Position numbers and translations under genes: made by a program | Source of the DNA: CBDTTM01 sp965363355 | GTDB taxonomy: Bacteria; Bacillota; Negativicutes; Selenomonadales; Selenomonadaceae | Reading direction: 5' to 3' | DNA: 8,192 nucleotides | Assembly: GCA_965363355.1 (NCBI GenBank) | Contig: CBDTTM010000111.1 | Span: 1-8,192, forward strand | Notes under the pieces: generated by a model | What the model was told of the DNA's origin: nothing | The model's database searches: none | Seen by the model: only the letters and a program-made list of their open reading frames with translations | Part shown: positions 1-5,156 of the stretch, in pieces | How positions within the stretch are numbered: the first letter of the stretch is position 1 | Layout of the letters: each line of letters starts with the position of its first letter

Positions 1-37
1 TCCGAAAAAAAGAGCCGCCGAAGAAGTAAAAAATCAC
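1..37 (-). CDS. possible start of a downstream operon gene (partial, cut by window edge)
   Basis: Downstream of the epimerase on the minus strand there is an AAAGGAG sequence, and about 12 bases after it a GTG opens a frame that runs to the window edge (VIFYFFGGSFFR). Another candidate, an ATG just before it, hits a stop after two codons. No terminator hairpin is visible between the epimerase stop and the edge, so the operon may continue to the left. Only about a dozen codons are present, the spacing is long and the product cannot be identified; this could also be non-coding. Confidence 0.22.
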   Translation of the reverse strand, partial: MIFYFFGGSFFR

Positions 38-55
38 TTCATGCGACAGCTCCTT

Positions 56-970
56 TTATTTGGCGAAATAACCATATGTTCGGCGCAATCCCTCTTCCAG
101 AGAAATATGCGGCTCCCAGGCCAAATATTTTTTGGCCTGCCCATTGGCCAGCATCGAACGATATATATCGCCATCTCTTGCCGGGCCATAAAGCGGCGTG
201 ATTTTCTTTTGTGCAACATTGCTCAATACACCAACAAGTTCTTTTAAGCTCACTTCTGTTTGCGTACTGATATTATAGACCCGATTCACAGTTTCGGTGC
301 ACAAGGCTCCATAAATTCCAGCAGCGACATCGCCGGCATAAATAAAGTCCCTTGTCTGCTCGCCATCCCCGTAAATCGTTATTCCATCGCCTGCCGCCAG
401 ACGTTTCGTGAAAATACTGATGACGCCGCCTTCACCACCATCGCCCTGCCGTTCGCCATATACATTGGCAAAACGCAAGACCACATAATCAAGGCCAAAA
501 AATTTATGATAAAGCTCCAGATATGTCTCAGCCGTAACTTTGCTCTGCCCATAAAATGACTGCGGTTTAAGTTCAGTCATCTCTTTAATAGGTAAATCGG
601 AAACGTCACCATAAGCTGCTGCCGTAGATGAAAACACGACTCGCTTAACGCCATTTTTGCGCGCAGCCTCAAGGACATTGATCGTTCCACCAATATTGTT
701 CATCGCGTCGAGCTGAGGATCTTTGATCGATACATCGACCATTGTCTGTCCAGCCAAATGGACGACCATATCCGGCGTATGTTCAGCAAAGACCGCCGAC
801 AAATCAGTGTCCTTCACATCAAGCTCAACAAATTCACAGCCTTCTGGAAGATTTTCACGGAGGCCCGTGCTCAAATTATCCAAAACAACCACTTCACAGT
901 CTTCAGACTGCAGTTTGCGTACTAGATGAGAACCGATAAAACCCGCTCCGCCAGTAACTAATATCTTCAT
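56..970 (-). CDS. NAD-dependent epimerase, UDP-glucose 4-epimerase-like (extended SDR)
   Basis: A 304-residue extended short-chain dehydrogenase/reductase, probably interconverting UDP-glucose and UDP-galactose or a related nucleotide sugar in the cytoplasm. The N-terminal Rossmann motif GGAGFIGSH has its glycines at 7-8, 10 and 13. D31 and N32 follow strand 2 (VVLDNLSTG), as in GalE. The catalytic set is S114-S115-T116 with Y140 and K144 (YGQSK). The substrate half carries RFANVYG (166-172) and YGDGEQTRDFIY (200-211), typical of the GalE/WbpP group. Length is a little under the ~330 of classical GalE, as in many polysaccharide-cluster epimerases, so the exact substrate is uncertain. The start is supported by a GAGGTGAA ribosome binding site. 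It lies 66 bases downstream of rfbD on the same strand, with its own extended -10 promoter in the gap, and together they suggest sugar precursor supply for surface polysaccharide. Confidence 0.88.
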   Translation of the reverse strand: MKILVTGGAGFIGSHLVRKLQSEDCEVVVLDNLSTGLRENLPEGCEFVELDVKDTDLSAVFAEHTPDMVVHLAGQTMVDVSIKDPQLDAMNNIGGTINVLEAARKNGVKRVVFSSTAAAYGDVSDLPIKEMTELKPQSFYGQSKVTAETYLELYHKFFGLDYVVLRFANVYGERQGDGGEGGVISIFTKRLAAGDGITIYGDGEQTRDFIYAGDVAAGIYGALCTETVNRVYNISTQTEVSLKELVGVLSNVAQKKITPLYGPARDGDIYRSMLANGQAKKYLAWEPHISLEEGLRRTYGYFAK

Positions 971-1009
971 ACTTTCACCTCAATATAGTTTTATAAATTC
1001 AATAGCTCC

Positions 1010-1018
1010 ATTATATCA
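1010..1018 (-). promoter_or_regulatory. extended -10 promoter for the epimerase gene
   Basis: On the minus strand the gap between rfbD and the epimerase contains TGATATAAT, a perfect TATAAT preceded by the TG of an extended -10. No convincing -35 is found 17 bases upstream. It sits about 40 bases before the ATG. The same longer string, TTATGATATAAT (with one flanking base change), precedes the DUF4870 gene. It would allow the epimerase to be expressed independently of the upstream genes. Confidence 0.5.
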
Positions 1019-1023
1019 TAAAC

Positions 1024-1041
1024 CCTAAGTTATAGCTTAGG
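1024..1041 (-). other. small inverted repeat over the rfbD stop codon
   Basis: CCTAAG and CTTAGG are separated by six bases, forming a short hairpin that includes the rfbD stop codon. No T-run follows on the minus strand (GTTTATG), so it is not a convincing intrinsic terminator. It may slow or partly attenuate read-through, or be chance. Confidence 0.3.
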
Positions 1042-1888
1042 ACTCCACCTGCAATTCCTTCAAATAACGCCCTACAGCATCCTGCCATACCGGCAAACAC
1101 TTAAATCCAGACACTTTCAGGCTTTGCTTGCTCATCCGGGAGTTATGCGGGCGTGAAGCTTTCGTCGGATAAGCACTCGAACCGACCGGCATGACCTTCA
1201 CTTCAAGCTGTGCTTGCCGAAATATTTCCGAGGCAAATTCTGCCCAAGAACACACACCTTCATTTGTCGCATGATATACCCCATATTTTTCAGTCATAGC
1301 CATGTCGGCTAAAAGCTCAGCCAAATCAGCCGTATAGGTTGGCGAGCCAATCTGATCCTTTACAACAGTAAGTTCTGCATGCGTTTTTCCCAGTTGCAGC
1401 ATTGTCTTGACAAAATTGCGACCATTTATGCCAAAAACCCAGGAAATCCGCACAATGAAATGCTCCGGCAAAATCGATTGCACGGCGAGTTCCCCTGCTA
1501 GCTTCGTCTGCCCATACACATTTTTCGGCAGTTTGGGTGCATCCGTTTCATAAAAATCTTCACCCTCACCAGCAAAGACATAATCCGTACTGATATAAAT
1601 CATTTTTGCTTTGATATCTCGGCAGACTTCCGCCAAATTCCGTGAAGCCCCGGCATTTACCATACGGCAAAGTTCCGGTTCATCCTCGGCTTTATCGACA
1701 GCAGTATACGCCGAACAATGAATCAATACGTCTGGTTTATATTCTTCCAAAAATTGGCGAGACGCAGGAAAATCCAGTAAATCAAAATCCTGTCTCGATG
1801 CACCATAGCACTCTATACTGCGGCGCTGCAACACTTTTATTACATCAAAGCCAAGCTGCCCGCTGCAGCCCGTAACTAGAATCTTCAT
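1037..1888 (-). CDS. rfbD: dTDP-4-dehydrorhamnose reductase
   Basis: This enzyme performs the last step of dTDP-L-rhamnose synthesis, NAD(P)H reduction of dTDP-4-dehydro-L-rhamnose, in the cytoplasm. The 283 residues match the family length. Visible signatures are the Rossmann GCSGQLG (7-13), the strand-end motif HCSAYTAVDKAE (57-68), ISTDYVF (99-105) and the catalytic YGQTK with Y125 and K129. The C-terminal DQIGSPTYT (178-186) and the RP-x-NS motif (246-250) are typical of RmlD. The frame is open 14 codons further upstream, but ATG at 1886-1888 is preceded by GGGAGAAG and starts the Rossmann strand at once, so I use it. It follows the DUF4870 gene by 25 bases and precedes the epimerase. The other rhamnose genes (rmlA, B, C) are not in this window. 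Confidence 0.94.
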   Translation of the reverse strand: MKILVTGCSGQLGFDVIKVLQRRSIECYGASRQDFDLLDFPASRQFLEEYKPDVLIHCSAYTAVDKAEDEPELCRMVNAGASRNLAEVCRDIKAKMIYISTDYVFAGEGEDFYETDAPKLPKNVYGQTKLAGELAVQSILPEHFIVRISWVFGINGRNFVKTMLQLGKTHAELTVVKDQIGSPTYTADLAELLADMAMTEKYGVYHATNEGVCSWAEFASEIFRQAQLEVKVMPVGSSAYPTKASRPHNSRMSKQSLKVSGFKCLPVWQDAVGRYLKELQVES

Positions 1889-1913
1889 CGATAACTTCTC
1901 CCTTTTCACTAAA

Positions 1914-2258
1914 TCAAATCCGGCGCACAAGCCACTGGATCAAAGGATATTCATAATATTCCCCATTGACGACTTTCCAGCAAGCATAAATCGATGCAAA
2001 GAACCAAAACAATGCCAAGGCAAAAAATACCGGTAAAAGCAGAACGCCCACCAATAGCATCGTCAATACAAAAGAAAGCGTCGTACAAATAACCACGAGC
2101 AAATGTAGGCACAACGCCTGTTTAGCATGTTCATGCACAAACGCATCATCTTTTTTCCAAAGCATCAACCCCAACGGCACAAAAATAAAGCCGATGCCAG
2201 CCATAAGATAAGAAACATGTGCCAGGACAGCCAAAACCTTCTGTTCTGAAGTAATCAC
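1914..2258 (-). CDS. DUF4870 family small membrane protein
   Basis: A 114-residue protein with about three hydrophobic segments, roughly 9-34, 50-74 and 75-95. Family hallmarks are the early LAHVSYL, the short charged loop WKKDD followed by VHEHAKQAL (41-49), and the C-terminal VVNGEYYEYPLI. These fit DUF4870 (Tic20-like) membrane proteins, whose role is not established. The start is taken as GTG, because a strong GAGGGGGAG site lies just upstream and the nearby ATG runs straight into TGA. It is the first gene of a minus-strand run with rfbD and the epimerase, with an extended -10 promoter in front. The link to sugar metabolism is by position only. Confidence 0.8.
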   Translation of the reverse strand: MITSEQKVLAVLAHVSYLMAGIGFIFVPLGLMLWKKDDAFVHEHAKQALCLHLLVVICTTLSFVLTMLLVGVLLLPVFFALALFWFFASIYACWKVVNGEYYEYPLIQWLVRRI

Positions 2259-2287
2259 ATCGCATCTCCCCCTCTTTAACCTGCCTT

Positions 2288-2296
2288 ATTATATCA
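2288..2296 (-). promoter_or_regulatory. extended -10 promoter for the DUF4870-rfbD run
   Basis: The minus strand reads ATTATGATATAATAAGG here, containing TGATATAAT, an extended -10 with a perfect TATAAT. The corresponding -35 (TGCTTA) is poor. It lies about 30 bases before the GTG start of the DUF4870 gene and just beyond the yvrJ terminator, so it looks like the main promoter of this operon. Confidence 0.5.
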
Positions 2297-2338
2297 TAAT
2301 TTCATCAGCATAAGCACTACCACGTCCCTCTCCCCAAG

Positions 2339-2357
2339 AAAAAGGGCCTTACGGCCC
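2339..2357 (-). terminator. intrinsic terminator of yvrJ
   Basis: On the minus strand GGGCC, a four-base GTAA loop and GGCCC are followed by TTTTTC. The hairpin begins only a few bases after the yvrJ stop codon. It separates the yvrJ transcript from the polysaccharide operon further left. Confidence 0.75.
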
Positions 2358-2362
2358 CTTCC

Positions 2363-2506
2363 TCAAATATGCTTTTCGACAGCGCGCAGCAGAAGCTGGA
2401 TACTATCATCAAGTTTATCCAGTTTGGCTTCAATACGCACGAGCAAAAAACCGGCTACCACCATTGGAAACCCATAATTGCTGGCATACATCAACAACTG
2501 ATCCAT
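2363..2506 (-). CDS. yvrJ: YvrJ family small membrane protein (holin-like size)
   Basis: A 47-residue protein. It has a short N-terminus, a hydrophobic segment at about 11-23 containing YGFPMVVAGFLLVR, then a charged helix IEAKLDKLDDSI. The GFP-x-VV, LLVRIE and KLDKL pattern is the hallmark of the YvrJ family, whose function is unknown. One membrane helix followed by an amphipathic tail resembles small holin-like proteins (UviB/BhlA type), but that is only a resemblance in shape. The start ATG is chosen because AAGGGGGTGAT lies eight bases upstream; an in-frame ATG six codons earlier overlaps that ribosome binding site. It has its own terminator and a promoter with the TKGTAA-N14-GGCATGTA element. 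It is divergent from the sigma factor gene. Confidence 0.85.
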   Translation of the reverse strand: MDQLLMYASNYGFPMVVAGFLLVRIEAKLDKLDDSIQLLLRAVEKHI

Positions 2507-2528
2507 GGCAATCACCCCCTTCATGTTT

Positions 2529-2556
2529 TACATGCCCTGATCCAAACAAATTACAA
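2529..2556 (-). promoter_or_regulatory. putative alternative-sigma promoter of yvrJ (TTGTAA-N14-GGCATGTA)
   Basis: On the minus strand TTGTAA (2551-2556), 14 bases, then GGCATGTA (2529-2536) precede the yvrJ ATG by 22 bases. The same element at the same internal spacing occurs before the DUF1659 gene and the amidase gene. The -10-like box does not look like TATAAT. By position the sigma factor encoded next door is the likely reader, but this is inference. Confidence 0.65.
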
Positions 2557-2582
2557 ATACCGACCTGCTGTTAAGTCGAGTT

Positions 2583-2611
2583 TTGCCTAGATCAGGCTGC
2601 TGCTTTACGAT
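2583..2611 (+). promoter_or_regulatory. candidate housekeeping promoter of the sigma factor gene
   Basis: TTGCCT (2583-2588) and TACGAT (2606-2611) are 17 bases apart, each matching four of six consensus positions. The start site would fall around 2618, about 45 bases before the sigma gene ATG and just upstream of a perfect 16-base palindrome. The GGCATGTA element seen before the neighbours is absent here on this strand, so the sigma gene is probably not autoactivated by it. Confidence 0.35.
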
Positions 2612-2631
2612 AAGTCCAAGCGCTAATTCAT

Positions 2632-2647
2632 GGAAAACCGGTTTTCC
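2632..2647. promoter_or_regulatory. perfect 16-base palindrome, possible operator before the sigma gene
   Basis: GGAAAACCGGTTTTCC is a perfect inverted repeat with no loop, ending three bases before the AAAGGTG ribosome binding site of the sigma gene. A loop-free palindrome suits a dimeric DNA-binding protein better than an RNA hairpin. Its core AAAA-N4-TTTT resembles, with one base less spacing, the AAAA-N5-TTTT box known for Bacillus ComK, which is notable because a possible ComK-like gene follows. The binder is unknown. Confidence 0.45.
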
Positions 2648-2661
2648 CTAAAGGTGAAACC

Positions 2662-3213
2662 ATGGACATTGAAAACTTAGTAAAAAAAGCGCAGTCTGGC
2701 GATGCCTGCGCTGCCGAAGCCCTGTATGAACGCTTTATTCCTCTGCTAAGATCCGCTGCCTCTCAGGCACATATTCGCTGCATTTATGAAGACGCTTTTG
2801 CCACGGCCAGCCTCAGCTTCCTCGAAGCCATCCACAGTTACCAAGAAAACCTGCTCATTCCTTTTGCCGGTTATGCCCACGCTAAAGTACACGGCGATCT
2901 TCGCACGCTATTCAAACGCGAAAGGCGCAATTGGCAAAGAGAAACCTCTGCCAATTGCGCCATATCTGAAAACAGTCAACTCCAGGACACGTTTGCCGTT
3001 GCCTCTTTTGAAACACAAAGCGTCGATAAAATGACGCTCGCTGCCGTTTTGAAAGAGCTTCCACTTGAGCAAAAAGCTGTACTCTTCCATCGCTTTTTCC
3101 GTGGCTATACACAGGCCAAAACTGCTATGCAGTTAAAAACCTCACAACAAGCTATTGCTGCAAGGCAAAAACGCGGCCTTCAATTTTTGAAACAAGTACT
3201 CAAAAAGCCTTAA
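2662..3213 (+). CDS. sigma-70 family RNA polymerase sigma factor (short, regions 2 and 4)
   Basis: A 183-residue protein. The N-terminal half (about 4-90) looks like sigma region 2: an opening acidic helix (LVKKAQSGD), LYERFIPLL, the stretch SFLEAIHSY, and FAGYAHAKVHGDLRTLFKRER (68-88), corresponding to regions 2.3-2.4. A polar linker of about 30 residues follows. The C-terminal 123-182 looks like region 4, with a LKELPLEQKAVLFHRFF helix and a helix-turn-helix around 149-175. Region 3 is missing, as in ECF-like and TcdR/UviA/YvrI-type factors. The ATG follows AAAGGTGA at normal spacing. It is divergent from yvrJ and overlaps the end of the next gene. No anti-sigma gene is obvious unless one of the small neighbours serves. 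I infer that it reads the TKGTAA-N14-GGCATGTA promoters around it. Confidence 0.82.
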   Translation: MDIENLVKKAQSGDACAAEALYERFIPLLRSAASQAHIRCIYEDAFATASLSFLEAIHSYQENLLIPFAGYAHAKVHGDLRTLFKRERRNWQRETSANCAISENSQLQDTFAVASFETQSVDKMTLAAVLKELPLEQKAVLFHRFFRGYTQAKTAMQLKTSQQAIAARQKRGLQFLKQVLKKP

Positions 3214-3704
3214 ATTTTCAATCTGTGGAGCAAAGCATCATCTAGATCTTTCGTTATCATTGCCCGAATGAGCCAAGCATTCTGTAAGTGCTTACTAATT
3301 GTCTGATGCGTCCACAACAAATCGATTCGTTGTCCTCCTCGTAGATAGATAGACGCCACTGACTCATCTTGCGAATACGATTGTTCAATCTGCGTGAAAT
3401 TGAAATACCCTATCGTTGAATCCCCTTCGACTCTCGGTACCCGCACCTTAAGAGGCACCAGAACAAGTTCCCAGCTGATTCCCAGCGGCATCCAGAGCTT
3501 GGCATGCGTGATTTCTCCAGCCCAAAGCCGCAGCAAACGTATATCCTCTCGTCTGCGCTCCGACAAAAAACGTACTACCGTCTCCACTTTCACGGGCAGA
3601 CGCTCACAAGAACCATCCCGCAAATACAATACCGTAAAATCCCCCTGTGCAGTATACTCCGGAATAATTGCCGCAATCTCCCTGTCCGCTATCAGACTCT
3701 TCAT
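3210..3704 (-). CDS. possible ComK-like transcription regulator
   Basis: A 164-residue protein without membrane segments. By eye it follows the ComK layout: an N-terminal AAIIPEY then a turn and FTVLYLRDGSC; a helix VETVVRFLSERR; ITHAKLWMPL at the place of ComK's SHKPPI; a hydrophobic ELVLVP where ComK has IFLFPT; then FNFTQIEQSY, YLRGGQRIDLL and SKHLQNAWL, where ComK has WISHVHV, FSNGKTMELP and ENQVYRTAWL. Individual identities are few, so the family call is tentative. ComK in Bacillus activates DNA uptake genes. The open frame extends 40 codons upstream, but the ATG at 3702-3704 sits after a perfect AAGGAGG, so I use it. Its stop codon overlaps the stop of the sigma gene on the opposite strand. 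A terminator upstream (3827-3874) insulates it from the DUF2922 operon. Confidence 0.55.
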   Translation of the reverse strand: MKSLIADREIAAIIPEYTAQGDFTVLYLRDGSCERLPVKVETVVRFLSERRREDIRLLRLWAGEITHAKLWMPLGISWELVLVPLKVRVPRVEGDSTIGYFNFTQIEQSYSQDESVASIYLRGGQRIDLLWTHQTISKHLQNAWLIRAMITKDLDDALLHRLKI

Positions 3705-3751
3705 CAATAATCCTCCTTGTTTATAGACTATGAGCTCTACATTACCTAAAC

Positions 3752-3780
3752 ATAGCAGAACTTTCATAAAATTACAATAG
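3752..3780 (-). promoter_or_regulatory. candidate promoter of the ComK-like gene
   Basis: On the minus strand TTGTAA, 17 bases and TATGTT lie about 47 bases before the ATG. The -35-like box is identical to that before yvrJ and DUF1659, but the -10-like box and the spacing differ from the GGCATGTA element, so it may be a housekeeping-type promoter or a weaker member of the set. TGTTTAGGTAA, which overlaps the -10, recurs upstream of the amidase gene. Confidence 0.35.
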
Positions 3781-3826
3781 TTTATTTTTTGAAAATAGAA
3801 GATAGTAAAGAATATTTTTCCCATAC

Positions 3827-3874
3827 AAAAAAAGAAGACCGGAAACAGCGATTTCTTCTGTTTCCGGCCTTCTT
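3827..3874 (-). terminator. strong intrinsic terminator of the amidase-DUF1659-DUF2922 run
   Basis: On the minus strand a 15-base-pair stem, GAAGGCCGGAAACAG against CTGTTTCCGGTCTTC with one G-T wobble, has a nine-base loop and is followed by seven T. It begins just after the DUF2922 stop. It ends the minus-strand run and shields the ComK-like gene from read-through. Confidence 0.9.
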
Positions 3875-3881
3875 ATCGCCC

Positions 3882-4094
3882 TTATGCCAAAGCGGTTTCA
3901 TCCGTGCTTCTGATCAAAGTCTCCTTGATGCTTACCGGATAACCGCCATGAACGACAACTGCTTTCTTGTCGATCATCTGCGTCATGACCGCCGCGGCTT
4001 CGGCTTTGGTCAAACCAGGCTTAGGATCCGCTAGGCTGTACGTAAACGTTTTGCCATTGGCAAGTGCGAACGTCATCTGTAATTTCTGGATCAT
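3882..4094 (-). CDS. DUF2922 family small protein
   Basis: A 70-residue soluble protein of unknown function. The pattern LQMTFALANGKTFTYSLADPK (5-25), GLTKAEAAAVM (27-37) and the closing KETLIRSTDE match the DUF2922 family, which is regularly found beside DUF1659 and YvrJ in Firmicutes. The predicted layout is a beta hairpin, a helix, then more strands. The ATG follows AAAGGAGGAG at ideal distance. It lies 37 bases after DUF1659 on the same strand and is followed by a strong terminator, so it is the last gene of the run. Confidence 0.88.
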   Translation of the reverse strand: MIQKLQMTFALANGKTFTYSLADPKPGLTKAEAAAVMTQMIDKKAVVVHGGYPVSIKETLIRSTDETALA

Positions 4095-4131
4095 AAGAAC
4101 TCCTCCTTTCTAGTAAAAATAGGTCCATTCA

Positions 4132-4353
4132 TCACCCCTGAATCAGTGAGGCTGCATCCTGACGATGGATTGACTCGACTGGCTGCGATTGCAGCGAGCT
4201 CAGTCCCTTGGCTATCGCCAAAAAATCATCATCGCTGAGTGCCGGGTCGATATTGGCAAAAGTCCGCTGGCTGTACACCGCTGCTCCTATTGCATTCGTC
4301 CCCGTCTGCACTTTTAAGATCATCTTGCTCGTCTGATCTTTTTTTACGCTCAT
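4132..4353 (-). CDS. DUF1659 family small protein
   Basis: A 73-residue soluble protein. The signature is LKVQTGTNAIGAAVYSQRTFANIDP, split about 13-37, followed by LSDDDFLAIAKGLSSLQ and a C-terminal SIHRQDAASLI, as in DUF1659. Function is unknown. The frame also allows a GTG three codons earlier, but that GTG lies in the AAAGGGGGTG ribosome binding site, so the ATG is preferred. Its own TTGTAA-N14-GGCATGTA promoter lies 24 bases upstream, although read-through from the amidase gene is also possible because no terminator separates them. DUF2922 follows. Confidence 0.88.
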   Translation of the reverse strand: MSVKKDQTSKMILKVQTGTNAIGAAVYSQRTFANIDPALSDDDFLAIAKGLSSLQSQPVESIHRQDAASLIQG

Positions 4354-4377
4354 GATATTCACCCCCTTTCAATCTTA

Positions 4378-4405
4378 TACATGCCACCATATGATTTTTT
4401 TACAA
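4378..4405 (-). promoter_or_regulatory. putative alternative-sigma promoter of DUF1659-DUF2922 (TTGTAA-N14-GGCATGTA)
   Basis: On the minus strand TTGTAA (4400-4405), 14 bases and GGCATGTA (4378-4385) precede the DUF1659 ATG by 24 bases. Both boxes and the spacer length are identical to those before yvrJ, while the spacer sequence is unrelated. That argues for selection on the two boxes rather than recent duplication. Confidence 0.65.
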
Positions 4406-4424
4406 CGCCTCGGCAAAATTTTTA

Positions 4425-4946
4425 TCAGCCCATGCATTCCGCCAAGTAGTCAGTAAAACCACGTGCGATTGCCCGGGCAAAACCATCGGCTTGCCCAAGC
4501 AAAAGTTCTTCATCCTCAGGATTAGAAATAAAGGCCGTCTCCACCAAAACGCCTATCGCTTCTGTGTTTTTCAAGACATAAAGCCAGCTTCCGTCTTTTA
4601 CGCCGCGATTCACGGTTCCAAGCGACAGGGTAATCTGTTTTTGCAGGCAAACGGCTAGACGCATTCCCTCTGCACTGGCAAAAAACACTTCGGTTCCTCG
4701 TGCAGCCTTATTTTCGGCAGCATTGCAGTGGATTGAAACAAAAAGATCTGCACCAAAAGCATCGGTCGCCGCCACAATTTCTGCCAGTTCGTTTTTCTGC
4801 ACGCAAAGAACCTCAAAGCCAATATTCAATAAATACTGCGAAGTAAGTTCCATGAGTCCACGGCAAATCACAGCTTCCTCAGACTTACTGCCCAGTGCTC
4901 CCGAATCAGCGTCCGGACAATGACCTCCATTTACAACGATCTTCAT
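4425..4946 (-). CDS. N-acetylmuramoyl-L-alanine amidase (Amidase_3), no signal peptide
   Basis: A 173-residue zinc amidase cutting the bond between N-acetylmuramic acid and the stem peptide of peptidoglycan. Expected residues are present: H9 in NGGHCPDADSGA, an acidic E23/E24 near the second metal position, H73 in SIHCNA, GTEVFF (84-89), NRGVK (112-116) and catalytic E135 in VLVETAFISNP. The protein is just the catalytic domain: it has no binding repeats and no signal peptide or N-terminal membrane segment. It must therefore act from inside, for example on lysis or through a holin, or be exported by another path. The start is chosen by AAGGGGGG eight bases before the ATG. A TGGTAA-N14-GGCATGTA element lies 22 bases upstream. 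It heads a run with DUF1659 and DUF2922 and is divergent from the HD-GYP gene. Confidence 0.93.
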   Translation of the reverse strand: MKIVVNGGHCPDADSGALGSKSEEAVICRGLMELTSQYLLNIGFEVLCVQKNELAEIVAATDAFGADLFVSIHCNAAENKAARGTEVFFASAEGMRLAVCLQKQITLSLGTVNRGVKDGSWLYVLKNTEAIGVLVETAFISNPEDEELLLGQADGFARAIARGFTDYLAECMG

Positions 4947-4968
4947 CAAAATCCCCCCTTCCATCATC

Positions 4969-4996
4969 TACATGCCCTCAATGTGAGGTTTTACCA
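4969..4996 (-). promoter_or_regulatory. putative alternative-sigma promoter of the amidase (TGGTAA-N14-GGCATGTA)
   Basis: On the minus strand TGGTAA (4991-4996), 14 bases and GGCATGTA (4969-4976) precede the amidase ATG by 22 bases. It differs from the other two copies by one base in the -35-like box. The preceding G is shared with the yvrJ copy. Confidence 0.62.
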
Positions 4997-5086
4997 AAGA
5001 TACTGCAATTAAAATCATAAGTTACCTAAACAAAATGAATTATGGGAAGATTTATTATTTTTATAGAAAGTGTACGATGAATAGTA

Positions 5087-5112
5087 TATAATACTCATAG
5101 TGTAAGTATAAT
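5087..5112 (+). promoter_or_regulatory. candidate -10 elements for the HD-GYP gene
   Basis: Two perfect TATAAT hexamers lie at 5087-5092 and 5107-5112 in an AT-rich stretch upstream of the HD-GYP start. Neither has a good -35 at 17 bases (TAGAAA for the first). The first or second gives a leader of roughly 40 to 60 bases. Confidence 0.4.
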
Positions 5113-5156
5113 TTCCTAGATTTTCATTATAAAAGACAAAGGAGTGCCTGTTTAAA

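Noticed and set aside
1..55. Terminator after the epimerase
   Set aside because: The T-rich minus-strand sequence near the window edge has no inverted repeat ahead of it, so no hairpin can form.
2369..2590. 73-codon plus-strand open frame opposite yvrJ
   Set aside because: It has no ribosome binding site and no family features, whereas the minus strand encodes a clear YvrJ protein with a strong site, a promoter and a terminator.
3705..3824. 40-codon N-terminal extension of the ComK-like frame
   Set aside because: A perfect AAGGAGG precedes the inner ATG, the extension has no domain features, and it would place the gene start inside the gap holding its promoter and next to the DUF2922 terminator.
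3705..3826. ComK AT-boxes (AAAA-N5-TTTT) before the ComK-like gene that would indicate autoregulation
   Set aside because: Only one near-match was found (AAAATATTCTTTA) in an AT-rich gap, which chance easily explains.
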